Shown: positions 45,150-54,114 of the stretch, in pieces
Position numbering within the stretch: position 1 is the stretch's first letter
Layout of the letters: the number at the start of each line of letters is the position of its first letter
The notes under the pieces: model-generated
Seen by the model: the letters and a program-made list of their open reading frames with translations, nothing else
Databases searched by the model: none
Told to the model about the DNA's origin: nothing
Made by a program: the position numbers and the translations under genes
Source of the DNA: Excoecaria cochinchinensis
Lineage: Eukaryota > Streptophyta > Magnoliopsida > Malpighiales > Euphorbiaceae
Assembly (NCBI GenBank): GCA_947683425.1
Contig: CANTUQ010000158.1
Location: forward strand, 2,170,001-2,234,000
Reading direction: 5' to 3'
DNA: 64,000 nucleotides

Positions 45150-46210
45150 TACAAACTATTATTTGGTTAGTGTAATATCTGCTAACCACCATCCGATCAG
45201 TACAATATCTGATCTGCTAATCGCCATCCAGTCAGTATAATATCTAATCTGCTAACCACCATCCGATGAGTACAATATCTTATCTGCTAACCCCCATCCA
45301 GTCAGTATAATATATGATCTGCTAACCACCATCCGGTCAGTATAATATCTGATATGCTAACCACAATCCGGCTAGTATAATATTCTGATCTGCTAACCCC
45401 CATCCGGCTAGTACAATGTCTGATCTGCTAACCCCCATCCGGCTAGTACAATATTCTTATCTGCTAACCCCCATCCGGCTAGTACAATATTTTGATCTGC
45501 TAACCCCCATCCGGCTAGTACACCCCATCCGGCTAGTACAATATTCTGATCTGCTAACCCCCATCCGGCTAGTACAATATTTTGATCTGCTAACCCCCAT
45601 CCGGCTAGTACACCCCATCCGGCTAGTACAATATTCTGATATGCTAACCCCCATCCGGCTAGTACAATATTTTGATCTGCTAACCCCCATCCGGCTAGTA
45701 CAATATTCTGATCTACTAACCCCCATCCGACTAGTACAATATTCTGATCTGCTAACCCCCATCCAGCTAGTACAATATTTTAATCTGCTAACCCCCATCC
45801 GGCTAGTACAATATTCTGATCTGCTAACCCCCATCCGGCTATTACAATGTCTGATCTGCTAATGCCCATCCGACTAGTACAATATTCTGATATGCTAACC
45901 CCCATCCGGCTAGTACAATATTTCGATTTGCTAACCCCCATCCGGCTAGTACAATATTTCTATTTGCTAACCCCTATCCGGCTAGTACAATGTCTGATCT
46001 GCTAACCCCCATTCGGCTAGTACAATATTCTGATCTGTTAACCCCCATCCGGCTAGTATAATGTTCTGATTTGCTAATCCCCATCCAGCTAGTACAATGT
46101 CTGATTTGCTAAGCCCCATCTGGCTAGTACACTGTCTGATCTGCTAACCTCCATCCGGCTAGAACAATGTCTGCTCTGCTAACCCCCATCCGGCTAGTAC
46201 AATATTCGAC
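45150..46210. repeat. 36-bp tandem repeat array in the 3' region of element D
   Basis: About 29 units of ctgctaacccccatccggct plus agtacaatattctgat, exact 36-bp spacing in the central part (e.g. 45425, 45461), some units with a 15-bp partial duplication. Because 36 is a multiple of three, both strands stay open over 45416-45862, but this is not coding. Confidence 0.95.
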
Positions 46211-47463
46211 TGTCGACCATCCTTAGGTCAGCATAGTGATGCACTCGTCATTGTCTTTACTAGCGCTTATCATGAACCTTTTTTCTACAATAAAGGACAA
46301 AGCAAATATGCAGGGTATATAAAAGAGGTACTTACCTGTGGCAGTACATACCTGTTAGGGCCGATGTTAGACAGGTGCCCCCCTGAAGGACGGTTGGTTT
46401 TTCCCAAAATATCGATTCCTCTATCATCTCCAACGTAGCCTCCTTATTGAAAAGACCTGCATACTTCTCAAGAGGGTGAGAGAATTTGATGTTGAGCCTC
46501 TAGAGAGGAAAATATATTTGAGCTCCTCAGAGGAAAATTAGATTGGAGGTTCTGGTTGCTTGCCCACAGGCAGAGAGGTTTCAATGTCTTTGGCAATTTT
46601 TATGTTTTTGTTTTTGTTTCGGGATTTTATTTCATGGAATTTTTACACTTTGGATGCATTTGAATTTTTACAGTATGTTGGATTTTCAAGGCCTTGAAAA
46701 CATCTTCTTATTTTTGTTTTTCGTTTTGCTTTGTTTGTTTTTGTTATTTGTGTTTGAGGATTTGTATTCTTTGTACATTTTGAAGTTGGACTTTGTACAC
46801 TTATTGTGTGATATGTGTGAGCGTGGCTCTTATGACAGGATTAATGTACAAGAATTATGTGTGCATATCTATACATGTAAAAGACTGAATGCATGTGACA
46901 TGCATGTGATATGTGAAAATGAATAGACCATATCCCAGGTGGTTAAGGGATTCGTTGATAGTACTACTCGGCTGGTCACATTGTCTGATGCTCCCAAGGA
47001 TCTAGAAAAGCATTATCTTGGCTTTACGGACTCTGACCCATAACCTTTTTAAAGAGAACTGACTCCTGCGCATCTTTGCCCCCTGGTCAATGAGCACCTT
47101 GTCCCCAGACTCGGAATCACGATCTGCATTATGCACTACCTGCCTAAAGGGAAGTTATTTGGAGTAATGCCGCCTTATCGCTTCAGGATTCAAAAGTCAT
47201 TATTTTAAAGATAATGCGTCCCTTGTGGATTTTCACACTAGCTTTTCTTAACGGGAAATGCGTCCCTTTGGAGATTTTCTCAAGACCCTGTGCCTAATTT
47301 TTGCCTGAAATGACCCAACCCACTCCAGCGGCTTTTATTGATTTTCATTTTTTGAAGGACAGACTACCTGTTCCCAGGTTTTCACCCTGCCCTTTGGCCT
47401 AACTTTTGCTTAGAGTGCCACTTACGATTTTCATCTCTAATGGCCTTTTTTTTTAAGAGGGTA
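46211..47463. other. Non-coding spacer and antisense intron remnant in element D
   Basis: 47066-47085 matches element B near 16143. 47200-47463 corresponds to the antisense intron (gcgtcccttgtggattttc, ctccagcggcttttatt). The open frame at 46543-46926 is T-rich and has no counterpart in B or C. Exon 1 of the antisense gene is missing. Confidence 0.5.
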
Positions 47464-47905
47464 TGACTGTAAGAAAAGTCAAAGCTACTATCAGACCCCC
47501 TTCTAGAGTAATCGGCAGTTATTCTCTGAGGTATTTCTCTCTAGGCATCAGTTGCATTCCTTTGAATGTGTCGCTAAATTGGGTGAGGTGGCGGATAAGG
47601 ATTAGGTTCCTTAAGGCTTCATGGGGCTGCTTTTTACATTACCGGCCATTGTGCTCAATAGTTCAGAGGGGTTAACGATATAGCGAAGCATCCTTATCTT
47701 TCCAAGATGGACCTTTATCTTCGGTTTTGACCTCCATACATCATAGCCTCTAGTCAAGTTGCCGATGAAGACTATTATACCATTTATCGGGGATTGTTCC
47801 TTTACTCCCACTAATGCATTCAAAAGGTAGGTGATTAGTCTTGCAGTTGATAATAGAACTCATTGACTTAGACTTTTGGATGGTGAGAGTGGTAGCAGAG
47901 CGTAG
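47464..47905 (+). pseudogene. Antisense gene exon 2 remnant, element D copy
   Basis: A strongly decayed copy: PPSRVIGSYSLRYFSL near the start aligns with PPPRVISQYSPRHFLP of element C, and the end (PTNAFKR, then VISLAVDNRTH and GESGSRA, stop 47903-47905) aligns with the C-termini in B and C. The middle is frameshifted. The acceptor is degraded to aagagg. Confidence 0.6.
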
Positions 47906-47996
47906 TCATTTAGATTTCATGCATTCAGCAATGAAGAACATTTCTCTTTTTATAAATGAAATATAAAATAATGAACATGTGTCTTAGATATAATCT

Positions 47997-48271
47997 TTGA
48001 AGAACAAGGGGTCCTCTGACGTTAGCCTAAACCTATCTCGTATGCCCGGAACACCTGGTCTCATTTGCTTGACAATTGAATCTCCCTCTTTTATTGGATG
48101 CTTTTTGGCCGTCTTTCCAAATGATCAAGCAGCATGTTTTTTTTATAGATCCGACCGTGGCGATAATCGCATGACCTGTCCTTGTCTGACTGGTTCAATT
48201 GCTGCTGCCGTTGCTATGCCCTGTCGGCTTCTAAAATTTAGGCTTTCATGACTGTTCTTAAAGATTTGAGC
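47997..48271 (-). pseudogene. Integrase C-terminal remnant of element D, distal part
   Basis: The DNA matches 17620-17890 of element B (aggataaacggcccctc..., ccaaatgatc, ccatgactactctcagcgatttgagct) but has frameshifts. It is cut at 48276 by solo LTR F and resumes at 50876. Confidence 0.65.
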
Positions 48272-48276
48272 TCTAT

Positions 48277-50870
48277 TGTCACACACCGTTTGCCCCCTAG
48301 TAGAATGAGCCATGTTTGTGCATGTGCATTGTGTGAGTTTTGGCATGTATGAAGGGCATTTTGGGTAGAAATGCATGTTTTAAGAGTTTTGTTAGCATGT
48401 GGGTGCATGTGTGGTGTTAGGGTGTGAATTAGTTGGGTTGCACTTGGGTGTGTTTACTCATATATTTGTAGATTGTGTTTTGGGGTTGTGCTTGTGTGTG
48501 TGTGTTCACACACTTGTAGGGTATGCATTAGTTGGGAGAGTCTTGCATGTATGTGATGCATGTGTTTTGGGTGTGAGTGATCAAATCCCACTAATAGGGA
48601 AGTGACACTTGTCTAGGGTTAGGAAAAAGAAAAAGAAAAAGAAAAGAGAAGAGAGGGATGGGCGATGGCTGCCTTCATTCCCGTTTTCCCTTCCACTCAC
48701 TCTCTTCTTCTTCCTTTTCTCTTCCTCTAAGAACCCTAGCTTGGAATCAAGGCTTAGTTGGTGGGGATTGATCATCCTTTAGCATTTTAGAGGTAAGTCT
48801 ATTGCATTTGTTCTTCTTTTCTTCAATTGGTTCATCATCTTCTTCATATTTTCTGGATTTGGTTTTTAATCTAGAGTTTCTTTGTTGTGGGTTTTGTTGG
48901 GTTGTGCTTAGTTGAGCCTCCCCATGAATCGAAGGGTAAAGAGAAGGCGGGATCTAAGCATTAGGAGCAAAGGATTTCAAGGTTTGGGAAATTTCTTATT
49001 TTTGTATGTAAATATGTTCATGTATGTGTTCTTGGTGATTTCTGGAAATTGGGTTGTAATATGCTCATGTTATGGCATGTATGTTATGGGTTTTTGTTTG
49101 GGTAAGGTAATTTTGCATGAGCATGGGATTATTGTAGTGATTTTGAGGATTGATGTGGTTTTTGCTGCAAATTTATGGGTATTGAAAATTATTGGTATTG
49201 TGAGTTTGAATTAATGTTTGGTGTGAAATTACTTGTTGATAAATGTTATATTATGGATATTGATGTTGATGGGTGGCTGGATTCGAGGTAAGAGACCATT
49301 TGGATTTGATTTGTGTGTTTGTGGGTGTGTTTTGGAAGAGGAAGAAATCTGCAGAATTCTGCAGATTTTGGAAATCCCGACTCTGTCGCGATCGTGACAC
49401 TGTCGTGAGCGTGACAAAGACCGGTGATCTTGGCTTGTGCTATCACGAGCACGCGACCCTATGCGAGCTCGCGATAGCAAAAGTTGTTGTGTGCTCTCTG
49501 TCGCGAGCGCGACGGCATCGCGATCACGACGGAGCGCAATGCTGGCCTATGCTGTCGCGAGCCCGCGATCTATCACGAGCACGCGATGGCGATGTTTAGA
49601 CTCTCTGTCACGATCACGACACAGTAGCGAGCGCGATAGAGCCCGGCTTTTCCCTCCTCCCCGTGATTGCAAAGTCTGTCGCACGCGTGCTGCAAAGAGA
49701 CTATGGTCTCTATCGCGAGCGCGATAACCTAGTTATGCTGAATGAGTTTTTCCTTGGTGTGTGTGGGTATGGTTTTGAACTCCAGTTTCTTTTGGGTGCC
49801 TATAAGCCTTATATCTGTTAACCTATGAATTATACGAATGCGAATCCATGATATGAATGTGCCTATATGTATGTAAATATGTATATATGTGATTCAGAAT
49901 ATTATGGAATGAATTGAATGGATTATGCATAACCTGCTAGAGTCAGTTCAGTGGATAGTTAGGCATGCCTAATAGAGTCTTATAGCTGCAGCCTCTGTTC
50001 AGTATGGACCCCGATCAGGTCCTGTTTGGTTCGTCGCGAACCCTTTAATGTGTTTGGATCTTGTTTAAGGTCCCTTTATTAAACGTTTTGCAAATGATAA
50101 AGTAAATTGGTTTTCGATTCGTACCCGTAAGGTACTGTCTGTAATCGGTTCGTAACCGTAAAGTACTATCCGTTCACTCGTTATCCACTACCTCGAGTTA
50201 GCAGGTGCTTAAATACTTTGAACTGTTTTGATTATTATGAGAATGTATTATCCGAATATGTTTATTAATGTGATTTCATGAAGACAGTTACGTTATATCA
50301 AATGTATGACTCTATATGTTCGAATGTTCATATTCTTATAAAATGTGTATTTCTGACTATGCCATCTGTATGCGTTTGTTTGACGACAATTGTGAATGGC
50401 CGTCCATTTGAATTGTGTGTTTTCCCACTAAGCGTTTATCGCTTAGCATGGTGTGTTTACCCGTGCAGGTGCGGAAGGAGTTGCCTTGGGAGAGTCATCG
50501 CAGCCAGGCCAACACAGCTGGCTTTTAGTGTAAGGCTTAATTTTGTAGCTTGATGATTCTTTTTGTATAGAACTCTCTTATTATAATTTTGTAATAGCTT
50601 CCGCATATGTATATGTATATTTTGGGTATGTAATTATCTTTTGTACCTGTTGGTTGATCAAACAGTAATGTAATGTTTCCCGTTATATTAATGCATGATC
50701 AGCTACTTTCATGAATGGCTTTGTAAAGTTTTTAATTACCCTGTATTTAGGTATGTATGTTTGTGTATGAATGTATGTATATTATGTATCTGCGTGGTGG
50801 CACCTTTACCCATATGGCATCTCACTCCTTATCGGATGGGATCGCCTACGTATGAGTAGGGGGTGTTAAA
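48277..50870. mobile_element. Solo LTR F (Tekay-like)
   Basis: The 2594-bp LTR starts TGTCACACACC and ends GGGTGTTAAA, flanked by a perfect TCTAT duplication (48272-48276, 50871-50875). It lies inside the integrase of element D. It carries the AAGCG hairpin (50428-50446), TAGGCATGCCTA (49960-49971) and a CG-rich palindrome array, all in the reverse order of element A's LTR on the plus strand, so it is oppositely oriented to A. No internal domain is present. Confidence 0.9.
49384..49729. repeat. CGCG-rich palindrome array in solo LTR F
   Basis: At least five units with arms such as TGTCGCGA/TCGCGACA-like or CTATCGCGAGC/GCTCGCGATAG (49384-49418, 49440-49479, 49499-49533, 49552-49590, 49605-49640) and a final CTATCGCGAGCGCGATAA (49709-49727). 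Confidence 0.85.
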
Positions 50871-50875
50871 TCTAT

Positions 50876-51260
50876 TTTGATCGGCCATACTGTTTCTACC
50901 CTATGTATTTGAGAACAAGGAGGTGACTCTTGTAGAGGTTTCGATGGTGGTTCTCTAGCCTCAAAGTGCAAAAGACCATTTCTCTACCCAATCCTTGTAG
51001 TTTCGAGCCATCTTGATCAAGATGTTCTTGTTAGCAGTCTCTCCTGCCCTATTAGTTTGGGGGCAATACAGAGTGGACTTGTGGCTTTTAACGTCATACC
51101 CCTGGAGCAACTTCCTAGCCTTAACCATAAGGTGTCCTTCTGTCCTTGAACCCTGCGTGGTGCAGGAGACCATCTTGACATGACCCTGTTCGTTGGGGCT
51201 GTAGGGCGCAACACCCCTATGATGTCTATTTCAAAGCTCGAGCAACTTATATACATTGCA
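50876..51260 (-). pseudogene. Integrase remnant of element D with internal deletion
   Basis: On the minus strand EIDIIGVLRPTAP (first catalytic Asp region) is followed almost at once by KLLQGYDVKSHKSTLYCPQT and ETANKNILIKMARNYKDW (catalytic Glu region). The segment holding the second catalytic Asp is lost compared with B. Frameshifts are present. It is non-functional. Confidence 0.7.
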
Positions 51261-51274
51261 AGTCGATATAATTC

Positions 51275-51375
51275 TTGTGGTCCTTTTCGGAAGTCAAGAA
51301 AAATGGCAAAGTACGGGCACGTGTAGATTAGCTGGATTTGAACAAAGCTTGCCCCCCATGATGGTTTTCCAATCT
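51275..51375 (+). pseudogene. Inverted RT fragment in element D
   Basis: The plus strand encodes KKNGKVRARVD, a TAG, then DLNKAC followed by a Pro-rich break, i.e. the RT fingers motif KKNGKVRVCVDYRDLNKAC in the opposite orientation to the rest of D. The correctly oriented copy of the same motif ends at about 51485. Confidence 0.65.
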
Positions 51376-51484
51376 ACATATTGATTCTTTTCCTTCTCTC
51401 TTTTTTCTATTTTATTTTTCTCTTTTTTTTTCTATTGTTCTTTTTTTTCTTTTTGTTCTTTTCAGGATAAGCTTTGTTCAAATC

Positions 51485-51935
51485 CTAATAGTTTACACAT
51501 ACACGCACTCCTCCTCTTCTCGATTTGGTACAACATTGAACAACCAAGACTGGCATTGAACTTCGACAAGAAATTTTTGCTTCGCTTCTGTTTGTTGATT
51601 CCTCCTTTTGATCTTTTTTGCCCCTTCCAGCTTCAATCTTCTGAGCTTCTGCATGACTGGTCCATGATTGGGCTATTTGGAATGGCGTGCTCGGTGATTC
51701 CGCGATCAACTCTTAGCATGTCTTCATACGTCCAAGCAAAGAATTTTTCGCATTTTGTTTTAATTCTCTCAAATTTTGATCTCGCTTCAAGAGTTGCATT
51801 AGATGCTATTAAGATTTTCTTTGGGTTTCCTAAAGTTTTGAGATTAAATGGAGTAGCATCAACTGAATCAATGTCAAATATGAATGAGTCATGATCATGA
51901 TTATGCATAGAGGAATCACAAGTAAGCAAAAATGT
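51485..51935 (-). pseudogene. N-terminal RT fragment of element D
   Basis: SFIFDIDSVDATPFNL, KKILIASNATLEARSKFERI and FAWTYEDMLRVDRGITEHAI align with the RT start of element B. The fragment runs frameshifted to VRVCVNY and DLNKA and then breaks at the inverted piece. Palm, thumb and RNase H domains are absent. Confidence 0.75.
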
Positions 51936-52089
51936 TCATCTTATTAATGAAATCAGAATGTCATTATTAAATAGTTCAAAAATAAAAAGAACATTCTAAA
52001 TAGCTAATCATTTTCTATCCTTGCCAACATAGCTATTGCAGTTGATGGTTCATTATCATCCCTAAGAACTGTCCTGCCTTTCTACTTAG

Positions 52090-53005
52090 GCACTTAGTCC
52101 AACTTATTCTTTCCATCTCGCTTTTCTGGGTCGAAGATCTTCTTGGAATCAATCAGATCTTGAATGGCATGTCTTAAGGCCTTGCAATAATCTGTGGTAT
52201 GCCCAGTGTGCTGGTGGAAGGTGCAATACTCATCCGCTTTGTGATCGGGCTATCCCTGGCTTCTAGTCGGCCTAGCCGGCAATGGCTGTAATATCCCCTC
52301 CTTCATCAGCCTCTTGAGGACCCAGGACAAAGATATGCCCAAATTAGAAAAATGCCTTTGCTTTACTTCCGTGCTTGGCGCTTTTATAATATTTTCCTTT
52401 TTTGGGCCTGGCATCAGTTCTTAAATGCGATCTCTCAAGGGATGATAGTAGTCTGTTCTATGCCCTAAATACTGGTGATACGCTTAGTACCAATATGCTC
52501 TATGTCCAGGGCGTCCTTGACTCAGGGCAGGCCCGACCGGCAAGGGTTGTAACTTACCTTTCTTGACGAGATGGGTGAAGTGCCAGGATAATAGCCTACC
52601 CAAAACAGTGAGGTGGGACTGAACTGCTCTAGTGGCTGAGACTTCTGTAACCTTAACATTTTCCTTACTGTTGTTATGGCTTCTTAAGTTTTCATCTTTA
52701 TGTGTGATTGCAAGGGCCCCATCCTCTTCAGGCACAGTGTTACAATCTAGAGTAGGCCTCCTATTTCCTCCTTGCTCGACTGGTGAATCAAGTGGCCCCT
52801 TGCCTCTGGTTTCGAAAGAAAATGGAGGTACTGTAGCCGTCGTTGTATGAGCCTTGTCGACTGCGGCCGGCTTCACTAGGTCGAGAGCTATTGCCATAAG
52901 CTGAGCTTGGAGAACCAGTGCCATGGCATCCATTCTTTCTTTGATCACAGCCAATAGCCTTTTTTCAAGCTCTTTAAACCTTCTATCGATCTCCTGGGCA
53001 ATCAA
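52090..53005 (-). pseudogene. Gag remnant of element D with partial duplication
   Basis: From ATG at 53005 the frame reads EIDRRFKELEKRLLAVIKER, like the coiled-coil start of B gag, then a linker, then VKKGKLQPLPVGPALSQGRP and HQYLGHRTD (degraded zinc-knuckle region; stop at about 52484). A second copy follows at 52150-52380: LSWVLKRLMKEGILQPLP, YCTFHQHTGHTTDYCKAL, AIQDLIDSKK. The gag core with DWYHSL is missing. Confidence 0.7.
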
Positions 53006-54093
53006 GGCATGAGTCTCTTCAGTCTGTTATAAAGGGCCAGCCATTTCTACTACCTTTAGATGCTTTAGCAAGGATGCTAAATCTTTTTTAGCCAACCCAA
53101 ACTATGATCACTCTTTAGATAACTGTTGGGTTCCCTAAACCACCCAAGCAAATGGTCTACAATAGCTGAAAAGCAAGGAGTTAAAATGATGCATGAATAA
53201 TATGTAATGCATGATTGTGCTATGCAAGTGGTCCTCGATGGCTGAAAGAGATTACAATGATACACGTTAAATATGTAAAAACTATACATAGGTTGATATG
53301 TACATGTAATAATTATATGCAGAGAATAGGATGTATACATAGGGAAGAAATAAAAATTTTTATTTGTGCATAAATGACATGAATATGCAATGCATCATCC
53401 ACAACCACATGCAACCAGATAGATCCTTCCAACCTTATTGCACCCACACATGAGGTCGTATAGTTTCTGTCCTAGGTGGGCTTAGCCCATGGGTTAGCAG
53501 GGAACCCGATGGACACGTATGGTGCACGATGGAAAACTGGTAGCATAACCTCTCCTAACTAATGCATAGGCGCATGGGTTATGATTGTTATGTATTTAGA
53601 CAGTCCGAATAAGTTGACCTGGGCCTATCAGGGCATGAAAGCCCTTGATTAGGTGACCAATCAAATCATATGGGCTTGTCCAATATATAATGATCCATAT
53701 AACAAGCATAGCATTAAGGTTCATACCACTTAGGGGAAGTAACTATTTCTATTACATAAGCTTTAGTCAAAGGTGATGATACTTTAGGGCTACCCAAGCA
53801 TGGTCCCTGCCAACGGGTCTAGCTCATCACGAGCGTAATGACCGATCGGGTCTCCATTTGATATACCATGAAGGTACGAGGCTTGGGCTGGTAATTATCC
53901 TTAATACTTCCCTATATTGAGTGAACATAGGGTCGTGCTTTGGGAATGCACCGGGGTTAATAGAGGGACCAAACTAGCATAGATCTAAGGCTGTAATGAG
54001 ATGCAATGCAGTTTTGTAAAAGGAAGAAATTTTTAAATTCAAACTCAATTGTAAATTTTAACCAAGGTACTTTTGAAGTGAAGTCTCGAGTAT
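53006..54093 (-). other. Untranslated leader of element D
   Basis: No coding frame is seen. 53370-54093 aligns by eye with the leader of B (26060-26803). Confidence 0.65.
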
Positions 54094-54113
54094 TGTCCCC
54101 AGTAGAGTCACCA
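54094..54113 (-). other. Primer-binding site of element D
   Basis: TGGTGACTCTACTGGGGACA, one base from the 5' LTR, differs from the B site by C-to-T changes. Confidence 0.75.
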
Positions 54114-54114
54114 C

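Noticed and set aside
45416..45862. 148-residue repeat protein (SDLLTPIRLVQY units) and a 125-residue frame on the other strand
   Set aside because: A 36-bp repeat keeps frames open on both strands by arithmetic; not conserved in sister elements.
46543..46926. 127-residue hydrophobic open frame that looks like a membrane protein
   Set aside because: T-rich low-complexity DNA in the 3' region of element D, no counterpart in B or C and no motif.
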